A stretch of 8,283 nt of DNA from Clostridia bacterium (GCA_900772475.1 CAAHEI010000044.1:1-8283), one strand, 5' to 3'; shown: positions 1-6,341, numbered from the stretch's first letter. Made by a program: numbers and translations. The notes: generated by a model from the letters alone, not told the origin.

Positions 1-19
1 AAGTGACTTCGTCACTCCA

Positions 20-52
20 CCACTAACTACTTTTGTAGTTAGTGGTATTTTT
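20..52 (+). terminator. Rho-independent terminator of an upstream gene outside the window
   Basis: A perfect 11-bp stem, CCACTAACTAC (20-30) with GTAGTTAGTGG (35-45), has a TTTT loop and is followed by TATTTTT. Just before it, at 2-16, a second small perfect hairpin (AGTGAC-TTC-GTCACT) abuts the stem. The T-tract lies only on the plus-strand side, so it should end a plus-strand transcript entering from the left. A palindrome of this kind could also be the end hairpin of a transposable element, which cannot be excluded at the window edge. Confidence 0.75.
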
Positions 53-65
53 AAAGATGTTGTAT

Positions 66-163
66 TTAAGTTTCCACCCCTATCTCTAGGCCACTCTTTT
101 CTTTAACGGTCGTTGTTCTCGACCATTATCCATCGCAATTTTCGACAAAAAAGATATGATATG
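66..163 (-). other. Higher-GC structured island, possibly a mobile-element or RNA remnant
   Basis: This stretch is visibly richer in G and C than its surroundings and belongs to no recognised gene. On the minus strand it can fold AATGGTCG/CGACCGTT (8 bp, 7-nt loop; plus coordinates 105-127). One pair is G-U on the minus-strand RNA but C-A on the plus strand, which favours a minus-strand transcript. A short minus frame at 86-163 ends in NGREQRPLKKRVA before a stop and has no convincing start. It could be the tail of a decayed gene such as an IS200/IS605-type tnpB with its overlapping RNA, or a small structured RNA; neither is proven. Bases 164-243 are plain AT-rich DNA with nothing recognisable. 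Confidence 0.3.
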
Positions 164-243
164 TTAATTCATATATTTTTTAAAAAGTGCTATAAAAATT
201 TTGGCATGGTAATTTCTATATGACTTTCCTATTATATAAATTT

Positions 244-275
244 AACCCAAGCAAAAATTGCTTGGGTTCTTTTTT
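244..275. terminator. Terminator hairpin at the 3' end of the tetR-type gene
   Basis: A perfect 11-bp stem, AACCCAAGCAA (244-254) with TTGCTTGGGTT (258-268), has an AAA loop. On the plus strand it is followed by CTTTTTT, an excellent terminator. On the minus strand the hairpin begins 5 bases after the repressor stop codon, but the tract after it (AAATTTATA) is poor in T. It therefore clearly stops plus-strand readthrough into the back of the repressor gene and probably works only weakly for the repressor itself. Confidence 0.75.
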
Positions 276-840
276 AACTTATATAACTTTGTCCAAATAT
301 AAGTTTTATAAGATGATCACATAATTCTTGTGAAGTCATACCACTACTATCTTTTATCCAATATGTAACTGAAGATATTACAGCACCTGCATAAAACTCT
401 GCTACTAAGTTTATAGGTACTTCGTGTTTAACTCCACTTTTTTCTTCTTTTTGCAGCATTTTATAAATATACAACACACATGTACTATTAAACATTTTGT
501 AAAAACTAGTATTATCGTTTTTTATAAGCATGGCTTTAAACTTTTCCTTATTTCCTTCAATATAACATACTAACGCCATTATCATATTTGTATAGAATTC
601 TTGTATACTTGTATAATTTTCAGGTTCCATTTTTTCAGTAATTTCTTTTTCAGCTTCTTTTATGCAATATTCAAGTAAATCATATTTATCATCAAAATGA
701 CTATAAAATGTGGTTCTATGAACCATTGCAACATTACATATATCATTTATTTTTATTTCTTCAAACGACTTTTTAGTCATCATTTCAAGCAATGCCTTTT
801 TTAACAATTTTAATGTCCTTGTTTTTCTTAAATCTTCCAT
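274..840 (-). CDS. TetR/AcrR-family transcriptional repressor
   Basis: A 188-residue DNA-binding regulator. Residues about 8-57 form the TetR helix-turn-helix domain: a first helix (TLKLLKKALLEMM), then KINDICNVAMVHRTTFYSHFDDKYDLL, with the typical recognition helix RTTFYSHF and the following DKYDLL. The C-terminal ~125 residues are helical and carry the ligand/dimer domain, resembling the TetR_C_8 type (DhaS-like regulators). Length is normal for the family. The ATG at 840 is preceded by a GGTGAT ribosome site. It is divergently transcribed from the YhgE/Pip gene, with 165 bp between them holding three TATACA-N2-TGTATA inverted repeats that overlap both promoters, so autoregulation plus control of the neighbour is the natural inference. 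The inducing ligand cannot be told from sequence; for such pairs a membrane-active or toxic compound is a common guess. Confidence 0.93.
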   Translation of the reverse strand: MEDLRKTRTLKLLKKALLEMMTKKSFEEIKINDICNVAMVHRTTFYSHFDDKYDLLEYCIKEAEKEITEKMEPENYTSIQEFYTNMIMALVCYIEGNKEKFKAMLIKNDNTSFYKMFNSTCVLYIYKMLQKEEKSGVKHEVPINLVAEFYAGAVISSVTYWIKDSSGMTSQELCDHLIKLIFGQSYIS

Positions 841-857
841 TTTTTATCACCATCTAC

Positions 858-886
858 ATTTTATAACATTTTTATACATTTGTAAA
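858..886 (-). promoter_or_regulatory. Probable promoter of the tetR-type gene
   Basis: Reading the minus strand, TTTACA (plus 881-886) and TAAAAT (plus 858-863) are separated by 17 bases and lie just upstream of the ribosome site and ATG at 840. The -35 box lies inside the leftmost operator-like repeat (873-886), consistent with autorepression. In such AT-rich DNA other sigma-A-like matches exist, so the exact position is uncertain. Confidence 0.5.
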
Positions 887-946
887 GATAATATACAATT
901 GTATATATATTTTGTACATATTATATAGATAGTATACATTTGTATA
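873..946. promoter_or_regulatory. Three-site operator array for the TetR-type repressor
   Basis: Three copies of a 14-bp inverted repeat occur: TATACATTTGTAAA (873-886, one half imperfect), TATACAATTGTATA (892-905, perfect, within a 16-bp palindrome 891-906) and TATACATTTGTATA (933-946). Their starts are 19 and 41 bp apart, roughly two and four helical turns, so proteins would sit on about the same face of the DNA. Site 1 covers the repressor's -35, site 2 the -35 of the yhgE-like promoter, and site 3 its probable start point. TetR proteins bind such two-fold symmetric sites as dimers; that this repressor is the binder is inferred from position. Confidence 0.7.
899..927 (+). promoter_or_regulatory. 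Probable promoter of the YhgE/Pip gene
   Basis: TTGTAT (899-904) and TATATA (922-927) are separated by 17 bases. The -35 overlaps the central operator and transcription would begin near the third operator. A second TATAAT-like box at 979-984 has no good -35. The gene's ribosome site is GAGGTGA at 993-999, 6 bases before the ATG. Confidence 0.5.
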
Positions 947-1005
947 TAAAATGTAGTGGTATTTTTTTCTAAAAATTATATAATATCCTAGCGAGGTGAA
1001 TTATA

Positions 1006-3003
1006 ATGAAAGATACAAAAGCAATGAAAATAGTGATACTAGTTGCAGTAATAATCATACCAATAATGTATAGTTTCTTTTACCTAAAAGCCTTCTGGGA
1101 TCCATATGGCAATCTTAAAGATATAAAGGTGGCTATTGTAAATCTAGATAAAGGAGAAAATAACGAAAATCTTGGTAATGATTTAATAAATAACTTAAAA
1201 GAAAAAGATGTAATGACATTTACAGAACTTAAAGACAAAGATAAAGCATATGACGAACTTGTAGATGGAAAATATTACGCAACAATTACTATACCTAAAG
1301 ATTTTACAACTTCTTTAAATAATGCTGATAAAAAAGATAGAAAAACTGTTACTTTAACTTACTCTCCAAACCAAAAGAGTAACTATCTTGCATCTCAAAT
1401 TATCGCAAAGGTAGTTACAAGTGTTGAAAGTGAACTTAAAGGACAAATAAGTCAAAAAACTGTTGCAAAACTTTCTGATAAACTAAACGAGGTTCCAGAT
1501 AGTTTGCAAAAAATTTCTGATGGAAGTGCTAAACTTCAAGATGGTGCTCTTACTTTACAAAATGCAATGAATACACTTTTATCAGGTACCAATACTTTAA
1601 AAGAAAATTACACAACATTTGATAATGGTGTAACTTCATGTTATGATGGTTCAACAAAATTAAATAATGGTATTATTTCATTATCAAATGGTATAAATTC
1701 AATATCTAATGGTGTAAATACATTAAATAATAGTACAAAAAATATTACAACTCTTACATCAAGTGCAAGTAAAATTGCAAATAATACAAATGCTCTTTCA
1801 AATGGTATCTCATCATATGTAGATACTGTAAATAACTCACTTAGTGGAGTATCTTCCCAAGTATCCACAGTATCAGCTGATATTCAAAAGTTACTTGCAT
1901 CTAATCCAGAATTATATGCAAATTCTAACTTTCAAAAATTACTAGGTGATTTGAATGGAATATCTACTTCAACGTCACAAGTAGCAAAATTAAAAGAAGC
2001 TGGAAATGATATAAAAGCAAACACAAGTAACTTAAATACAGCTATTTCAACATTTAATAGTAAAGCTCAAAGTTTAAATAACTTACAAACTGGTGTAAGT
2101 ACTCTTGCAAATGGCGTGAATAGTTTAAAATCAGGTAGTGATGAACTTGTAAACGGTAGTGCAAATTTAAATCAAGGATTAAATAAATTAAATGGTAGCT
2201 CAAAACAAATACTTGATGGTATTAATACCTTAAATAATGGTGCAAGTCAGATATCAAGTGGTAACGCTGAACTTGTAAATGGTATTACTACTTTTATGGA
2301 TGAAATTGATACTTCAAATGAAAATACTAAAGAAGAACTTAAAAATTTAGATGGACTTGATGAATATGTAAAAAATCCTGTTAGCATTAATGAAGAAGAT
2401 TATGGTGAAGTTTCTTCTTATGGTGTAGGATTTGCTCCTTATTTCATGTCAATTTCACTATGGGTTGGTGGCTTAATACTTATTATAGTATTATACTTTG
2501 ATCCAGATGATAGATTTAAAAAACTTGGAAGAAACGCAAATAATAAATTCTTAAGAACAGCTCTATATGCTGTAATTGGTGTAGCTCAAGGTATTGTTCT
2601 TGGAGTTGTACTAAAATTAAGTCTTGGATTTTGTACTACAAATTTACTTTTATATTATTTATCTTGTGTACTAATTTCTCTTACTTTCTTAAGTATAATA
2701 CACTTCTTACTTGTTTACTTTAAAGATGTTGGTAAATTCTTAAGTATACTATTTTTAGTTTTACAACTTGCAGCAAGTGGTGGTACTTTTCCAATAGAAA
2801 CTGTACCTAAAGCTTTCCAAGCAATATCACCATTTATGCCAATGACATATTCTGTAAGACTTGTAAAAGAATGCATTATAACAGCTAATTCTAGTATGAT
2901 TATAAAAAATGTACTTATACTTGCTTCAATAATGATATTCTTCTTTGGAATTTCATTTATTATTGATTTAATAAATAATAAAAAAGTTAAAGAAAATAAT
3001 TAA
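1006..3003 (+). CDS. YhgE/Pip-family membrane protein (ABC-2-type C-terminal domain)
   Basis: A 665-residue membrane protein. A transmembrane segment at about residues 8-28 is followed by the family signature around residues 29-47 (KAFWDPYG, then VAIVNLDKG), which opens the extracytoplasmic YhgE/Pip domain. Residues about 165-430 are a long stalk rich in L-x-N/D/S-G repeats (SDGSAKLQDGA, LNNGI, LVNGSANLNQGL), typical of the family and probably coiled-coil. From about residue 476 come roughly five more transmembrane segments, including the conserved SGGTFPIETVP region, forming an ABC-2-like permease domain. YhgE/Pip proteins include phage-infection proteins and are linked to ESX/type VII-like secretion and to membrane stress; the substrate here is unknown. 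It is somewhat shorter than many homologues (700-900 residues) but looks complete. It stands alone between its own promoter and terminator and is probably repressed by the divergent TetR-type regulator. Confidence 0.93.
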   Translation: MKDTKAMKIVILVAVIIIPIMYSFFYLKAFWDPYGNLKDIKVAIVNLDKGENNENLGNDLINNLKEKDVMTFTELKDKDKAYDELVDGKYYATITIPKDFTTSLNNADKKDRKTVTLTYSPNQKSNYLASQIIAKVVTSVESELKGQISQKTVAKLSDKLNEVPDSLQKISDGSAKLQDGALTLQNAMNTLLSGTNTLKENYTTFDNGVTSCYDGSTKLNNGIISLSNGINSISNGVNTLNNSTKNITTLTSSASKIANNTNALSNGISSYVDTVNNSLSGVSSQVSTVSADIQKLLASNPELYANSNFQKLLGDLNGISTSTSQVAKLKEAGNDIKANTSNLNTAISTFNSKAQSLNNLQTGVSTLANGVNSLKSGSDELVNGSANLNQGLNKLNGSSKQILDGINTLNNGASQISSGNAELVNGITTFMDEIDTSNENTKEELKNLDGLDEYVKNPVSINEEDYGEVSSYGVGFAPYFMSISLWVGGLILIIVLYFDPDDRFKKLGRNANNKFLRTALYAVIGVAQGIVLGVVLKLSLGFCTTNLLLYYLSCVLISLTFLSIIHFLLVYFKDVGKFLSILFLVLQLAASGGTFPIETVPKAFQAISPFMPMTYSVRLVKECIITANSSMIIKNVLILASIMIFFFGISFIIDLINNKKVKENN

Positions 3004-3007
3004 AAAT

Positions 3008-3050
3008 AAGGCATGTAACTAATTTGGTTACTTGCCTTGTTTTTTATTAT
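3008..3050. terminator. Bidirectional terminator between convergent genes
   Basis: The stem AAGGCA-T-GTAAC (3008-3019) pairs with GTTAC-T-TGCCTT (3027-3038) with one T-T mismatch and a 7-nt loop. On the plus strand it is followed by GTTTTTTATT, and on the minus strand by ATTTTTAATT. It can therefore end both the yhgE-like gene (stop at 3003) and the convergent pilin/FGE-like gene (stop at 3086). Confidence 0.85.
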
Positions 3051-3085
3051 TTTAAATTTGATTTATACCACAATGATAGTCTGTA

Positions 3086-3206
3086 CTACTTGATATAAAG
3101 TCTAAGACGAAACCCTACATAAATACTAGACCAAGAATTTAAATGGCCGACACGATACGAAACCGAAAATTCACTACCACTATCATTACAGCTACCACCT
3201 CGACTA
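3086..3206 (-). other. Candidate DGR variable region at the 3' end of the FGE-like gene
   Basis: Codons for residues 375-413 use CGA, CGT and CGT for Arg plus TCG, GTC and GGC, whereas the Arg codons checked in the rest of this gene are AGA. The coding strand here is clearly depleted in A (about one base in five by eye) compared with the A-rich body of the gene, and contains an adenine-poor core coding for FSVSYRVGH. Position (extreme C terminus of an FGE/C-lectin-fold domain, ending at GFR-L) and adenine loss are what DGR mutagenic retrohoming produces in target genes. No template repeat, reverse transcriptase or Avd gene lies in this window, so this is a hypothesis. Confidence 0.45.
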
Positions 3207-4327
3207 AACTTATAAGAATTGCTAGTAACCTCGTACGTCCATTCTCCCACATTTCCTGCCAAATCATATATATTTTTTATCTTCCATTTTTCATTAAAAC
3301 CTGCTGTTCTTATTATTATACTGTTTTCATTAGCTGGATCAAGAGAATCTTTGTAATTTCCATAATATCTACTATCTTTTAAACTTGCTGATGCATTTAT
3401 ACTACTTAAACTATCTTCTATAAAGTAACATGTTGTATCCCATGCTTTTCCCGTAAGTAATCCTGTTTGAACATATTCATCATTACTTATCATACTTTCT
3501 GCACTTGTTTTTGCATTTGTATAACTTATATTTGTCCAAACTGTTGCACCTTTTTTAGTTATTGGAGTTCCTGTTTTATCACCTGGAGACGTATCTCCCT
3601 CTGGCACTCCTGCTTCATATCTTCCTATATAGAAGCCTCCATATTTTATTACATCTGCTGTTTCATCTGTTATACCATTTGGTAAAGTATCATCATCTAT
3701 TGGCTTAAAATTGTTATAAGAAGGAAAACTTATATCTTTTTTATAGGTAGTATCAGTTGCAGGCACCCATACAAATTCATTACCTTTTTCATCTTGTATT
3801 ACAAGCCCTGTATCTTTTGTTCCTTCTTTATATGTAAATCCTTTTGGAATTGGTACTCCGTCTACTTCTTCTGCTATTTTTTCTTTCCATTCATTTCTAA
3901 CACTTATACTTCTTTTAGTTTCTCCATCTGTTACTTCCGAAAACCATTTATACTCTATATTATCCTCAGTTTCTCCTGCCCAGACTAATTTTCCTTTTAC
4001 TACTGATACTTTATCTTTATACTTCTTAGTACTTGGTAACTCTGCTACCATACTATCTCCTGATAGGTTAACACTTGATTTATTAAAACTTGTTGGATTA
4101 TCTGTATATTTTTTCGATAAATACATAGACAATTCATCTTGTATACTTGTTATATCTTCCTTAAATGTTGCCTCTTTTGCACTACTTACTGGATTATTTT
4201 TTGTTATTGTTAAAATAACTGCTGCTGCAAGTATTATTATCACTATTATAGTTACAATCAATACTATTAAAGATATCCCCTTTTTCTGAGTCAGTTTTGT
4301 AAAATTACCATTTAGTTCTTTTTTCAT
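3086..4327 (-). CDS. Pilin-leader protein with FGE/SUMF1-like C-type-lectin-fold domain
   Basis: A 413-residue exported or anchored protein. Residues 1-17 end in KKG, followed by a hydrophobic helix (about 18-42, ISLIVLIVTII...), which resembles a type IV prepilin leader cleaved after G17. The usual glutamate at position +5 is absent, so processing is uncertain. A spacer to about residue 145 leads into a formylglycine-generating-enzyme-like domain: FVWVPA (185-190), FYIGRYEAG (232-240), LAGNVGEW (to 363), SRGGSC (375-380) and the end motif GFRL (405-408). The aerobic FGE active-site cysteine pair is not evident (only C380 lies in this region), so a sulfatase-activating role is unlikely and a binding or display role more plausible. 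The last ~38 codons differ sharply in composition; see the variable-region entry. The ATG is about 12 bases after an AAGGG site. The gene is convergent with the yhgE-like gene. Confidence 0.8.
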   Translation of the reverse strand: MKKELNGNFTKLTQKKGISLIVLIVTIIVIIILAAAVILTITKNNPVSSAKEATFKEDITSIQDELSMYLSKKYTDNPTSFNKSSVNLSGDSMVAELPSTKKYKDKVSVVKGKLVWAGETEDNIEYKWFSEVTDGETKRSISVRNEWKEKIAEEVDGVPIPKGFTYKEGTKDTGLVIQDEKGNEFVWVPATDTTYKKDISFPSYNNFKPIDDDTLPNGITDETADVIKYGGFYIGRYEAGVPEGDTSPGDKTGTPITKKGATVWTNISYTNAKTSAESMISNDEYVQTGLLTGKAWDTTCYFIEDSLSSINASASLKDSRYYGNYKDSLDPANENSIIIRTAGFNEKWKIKNIYDLAGNVGEWTYEVTSNSYKFSRGGSCNDSGSEFSVSYRVGHLNSWSSIYVGFRLRLYIK

Positions 4328-4368
4328 ATATCATTTTTTCCCTTTCTTTTGTATAACATATTATATTT

Positions 4369-4397
4369 ATTATCTATTATCAGTTATTGTACAGCAA
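4369..4397 (-). promoter_or_regulatory. Probable promoter of the pilin/FGE-like gene
   Basis: On the minus strand TTGCTG (plus 4392-4397) and GATAAT (plus 4369-4374) are separated by 17 bases, about 40 bases upstream of the ATG at 4327. No clear hairpin terminator separates this gene from the DUF5662 gene upstream (stop at 4427), so readthrough is also possible. Confidence 0.4.
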
Positions 4398-4426
4398 ATT
4401 TATAATTAATTTTAATAAACTTTTTA

Positions 4427-5029
4427 CTATACAAATTGAGAGTTTTGAACATTAACTTCTTTCTCATTCTCTTTTCTATCTTCAAGTTTTGTATTTGTAC
4501 ATCTATTGTATATTTCCTTTAAATTATGCCTATTTATTGTTTTATTAATTCCTTCACCTGCAACTTGTGTATATACTTCTGTAAGTACATTTTGAATACA
4601 TTCATTCATTTTTACCGTTTTTCTTTCCTTTTGCCAATATGAAAGTTGATAATCTTTTTTCCATCTCTTACCTTTATATGTTTTTCCAGCAGCTAAAGTA
4701 TCGCATATCATTTCTACTGTATATTTATATGGAATAATTGGTGTCTTATCATATGTTTGACTATCATACCAATATTGCCAGTGATGTTTATTTCTTCCTT
4801 TATGATGTAACCACGCTTTAGAATATCCATTTTCTTTCTTAGCAGCTGATATCGGTGATCCATTACCTTGATAATATTTTACAGATTCAAAAAATTCAGA
4901 TGGTGAAAATTTTGATATATCATGAACTAACCCTCTAAATGGTATTCCGGCTTTGCATGCAAAAATAAATACATAAAATTTGTGTATCATTACAGTTTTT
5001 ATATGTCTAAATACATTTAATATTATCAT
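4427..5029 (-). CDS. DUF5662 family protein
   Basis: A 200-residue soluble protein recognised by the DUF5662 signature: HKFYVF (16-21), GLVHDISKFSPSEF (33-46), SVKYYQG (49-55), AWLHHKGRNKHHWQYW (72-87) and a downstream EMICD (106-110). The conserved histidines H16, H36, H75, H76, H82 and H83, with D37 and D110, look like a metal-binding helical core reminiscent of HD-type folds, but no activity is established for the family. The tail after about residue 165 is charged and poorly conserved in appearance. Its ATG overlaps the stop of the YgjV-like gene (ATGA), and its AGGAGG ribosome site lies inside that gene's last codons, so the two are probably translationally coupled. What joins the two functionally is unknown. 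Confidence 0.85.
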   Translation of the reverse strand: MIILNVFRHIKTVMIHKFYVFIFACKAGIPFRGLVHDISKFSPSEFFESVKYYQGNGSPISAAKKENGYSKAWLHHKGRNKHHWQYWYDSQTYDKTPIIPYKYTVEMICDTLAAGKTYKGKRWKKDYQLSYWQKERKTVKMNECIQNVLTEVYTQVAGEGINKTINRHNLKEIYNRCTNTKLEDRKENEKEVNVQNSQFV

Positions 5030-5556
5030 AACTTCCTCCTCTTTTTAGAATTTTTATCATTTAAATTAATGTTATAAATAGCAATTAAAGATGCTATTAT
5101 TTCAAATATATTCCAAACTAGTGATGAATACGCTCTAACATATACATTGTATCCAATTAATATACATGAAATAAATAGTGTAACAATTCTTTGAATATTA
5201 GTATTTTTTTGCCAGATTCCAATTGTGTATATAAATGTAGATATAACTGGAAAACCTTCCATAATTCCATATTTCATTATACTAGCAGCTACAATAATTG
5301 AAGCAAGAAAAACCAGTAGTATAAAAAATGGAACTTTTTTATACTTTTTTTCAATGTAAAAAAATACAATACACCTTATAAATAAAATTATAAGCATAAT
5401 CACTGCAGGTATTGCTTTTAAAATAAAATATTGAAGTCCAAAAAGAATAATTGCCAACATTTCAAAAACTGGTAATTTTTTTCTTGTATCAAAAGCTATA
5501 CTTGCAAGCATACTAATAATCCCTGCTACACCTAATACTTGTGATAAAATATACAT
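5026..5556 (-). CDS. YgjV-like integral membrane protein
   Basis: A 176-residue, almost entirely hydrophobic protein with about seven predicted membrane helices (roughly residues 3-22, 30-47, 48-69, 75-95, 101-116, 123-140 and 143-163). It has the pattern of the bacterial inner membrane protein YgjV family (Imp-YgjV): an opening QxLGxxGxxxxxxSxxFxTRKK-type segment, a central membrane bundle, a GIWQ segment near 113-116, and a late YNxYVxAYSSxxxNxFEIxSxxIAIYN-like segment. The molecular function of the family is unknown. The ATG is 7 bases after AGGAG. It is the first gene of a two-gene unit with the DUF5662 gene, and its basic end (KKRRKL) carries that gene's ribosome site. Confidence 0.8.
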   Translation of the reverse strand: MYILSQVLGVAGIISMLASIAFDTRKKLPVFEMLAIILFGLQYFILKAIPAVIMLIILFIRCIVFFYIEKKYKKVPFFILLVFLASIIVAASIMKYGIMEGFPVISTFIYTIGIWQKNTNIQRIVTLFISCILIGYNVYVRAYSSLVWNIFEIIASLIAIYNINLNDKNSKKRRKL

Positions 5557-5581
5557 CTTTTTTCTCCTATACTTTATGTCT

Positions 5582-5610
5582 ATTTTACCACAAATTTAAT
5601 GTAAAATAAA
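5582..5610 (-). promoter_or_regulatory. Probable promoter of the ygjV-like/DUF5662 unit
   Basis: On the minus strand TTTATT (plus 5605-5610) and TAAAAT (plus 5582-5587) are separated by 17 bases, with a TGG directly before the -10 giving an extended -10 element. It lies about 25 bases upstream of the ATG at 5556. Confidence 0.5.
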
Positions 5611-5628
5611 GGGGGAAAGCAACTAAAT

Positions 5629-5657
5629 TTGACATATATGAATAAATCTGTTGTTAT
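5629..5657 (+). promoter_or_regulatory. Probable promoter of the small helical-protein gene
   Basis: A perfect TTGACA (5629-5634) is followed after 17 bases by TGTTAT (5652-5657). The next features downstream are the AGGTGA ribosome site and the ATG at 5686. It diverges from the ygjV-like promoter, and the two -35 boxes are only about 20 bp apart. Confidence 0.55.
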
Positions 5658-5674
5658 AGAAAATAATACTTACT

Positions 5675-5680
5675 AGGTGA
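5675..5680 (+). promoter_or_regulatory. Ribosome binding site that fixes the start at 5686
   Basis: AGGTGA lies 5 bases before the ATG at 5686. The in-frame GTG at 5677 is part of this ribosome site itself and has no purine-rich site upstream, so it should not be used as the start. Confidence 0.75.
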
Positions 5681-5685
5681 TTGAT

Positions 5686-6129
5686 ATGAAAGATGATAAA
5701 AGTAAAAGTGAAGTTACTATTTTAAATGAATTAAATATTGGAATTAAAATGGGGATGGACTCAATATCAAATGTTTTAGAAAGTGTAAAAGACGATAATT
5801 TTAAAAAAATTCTTTTAGAACAGTACAACAAATACAACGAAATTTTAAATAAAGTGGACAAAAAACTGCAAACATTTGACAAAGTTCCAAAAGATCTTCC
5901 TGCCATGCAAAAGGCTATGGGATTTATTGAAGTAAAAATGAATACTACATCTGATAATAGCATTTCCCACATTGCCGAAATGATGCTTCAAGGAACAAAT
6001 ATGGGAATTATTAAAGGTATAAAGTTACTTCATAACAATCCTGATATGGATAAAACTATTCAGAATATTTTAAATGAATTTGTTGATTATCAAGAAAAAT
6101 GTATGGAAACTTTAAAAGAGTATTTATAA
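5686..6129 (+). CDS. Small all-helical protein of unknown function, possibly ferritin-like fold
   Basis: A 147-residue soluble protein without signal peptide or membrane segment. The sequence is amphipathic and helical throughout, with apparent helices near residues 10-33 (LNIGIKMGMDSISNVL), 37-62, a loop rich in P and K, then 75-105 (AMGFIEVKMNTTSDNSISHIAEMMLQGTN) and 107-147. This suggests a four-helix bundle of the kind grouped with ferritin-like or DUF2383/CotF-like folds. No clear paired E-x-x-H metal site is seen, so an oxidoreductase function is not supported. It is a single-gene unit with its own TTGACA promoter and a downstream hairpin terminator, divergent from the ygjV-like gene. 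Function is unassigned. Confidence 0.75.
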   Translation: MKDDKSKSEVTILNELNIGIKMGMDSISNVLESVKDDNFKKILLEQYNKYNEILNKVDKKLQTFDKVPKDLPAMQKAMGFIEVKMNTTSDNSISHIAEMMLQGTNMGIIKGIKLLHNNPDMDKTIQNILNEFVDYQEKCMETLKEYL

Positions 6130-6164
6130 ATTTTATTGTAAATTTATATAATAGTTTCTAAAAG

Positions 6165-6201
6165 GGCAAATGTTTTGATTTTACTGCATTTGCCACTTTT
6201 T
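6165..6201 (+). terminator. Terminator of the helical-protein gene
   Basis: GGCAAATG (6165-6172) pairs perfectly with CATTTGCC (6187-6194) around a 14-nt loop, followed by ACTTTTT. The right arm and its T-tract are also the first copy of a 33-bp tandem repeat, so the right arm occurs three times. Confidence 0.6.
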
Positions 6202-6284
6202 GCAGGCTAAATTTTAGAAAGTTTGCCACTTTTTGCAGGCTTAATTTTAAAAAGTTTGCCACTTTTTGCAAATTTAATTATAAA
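6189..6284. repeat. Three tandem 33-bp repeats with core TTTGCCACTTTTTGCA
   Basis: The 16-bp core TTTGCCACTTTTTGCA recurs identically at 6189-6204, 6222-6237 and 6255-6270, an exact 33-bp period. Between cores, copies 1 and 2 share a 17-bp arm differing at two positions, while copy 3 diverges after the core. It lies in the 212-bp gap between the 3' ends of two convergent genes. It may be duplication of terminator DNA, or the multiple-repeat end of an insertion sequence (IS21-family ends carry such repeats). No transposase is nearby. The rest of the gap, 6285-6341, is AT-rich with no clear terminator for the minus-strand gene ending at 6342. Confidence 0.85.
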
Positions 6285-6341
6285 TTTTTACCTTCAAAAT
6301 AATATATAATACTTTTGATATACTTTTTATTACAAATAATA

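Noticed and set aside
141..148. Spo0A box (TTGTCGAA on the minus strand)
   Set aside because: A single short match with no gene start or promoter suitably placed; expected by chance.
1641..1868. Minus-strand open frame inside the yhgE-like gene
   Set aside because: Antisense of the repetitive stalk region, no ribosome site, no recognisable protein features.
3143..3988. Plus-strand open frames opposite the pilin/FGE-like gene
   Set aside because: Cys/Phe/Ile-rich frames without ribosome sites, antisense to a gene with clear domain motifs; they are shadows.
3086..4327. True formylglycine-generating enzyme
   Set aside because: The aerobic active-site cysteine pair is not visible and no sulfatase gene is nearby; the fold is probably used for binding.
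5677..5685. Upstream in-frame GTG start for the helical-protein gene
   Set aside because: The GTG is part of the AGGTGA ribosome site for the ATG at 5686 and has no ribosome site of its own.
5686..6129. Avd accessory protein of a diversity-generating retroelement
   Set aside because: It is a small helical-bundle protein, but lacks the basic, proline-arginine-rich Avd-like pattern as I know it and is distant from the candidate variable region.
6189..6284. CRISPR array
   Set aside because: The intervening segments are near-copies of each other rather than unique spacers, there are only three units, and no cas genes are present.
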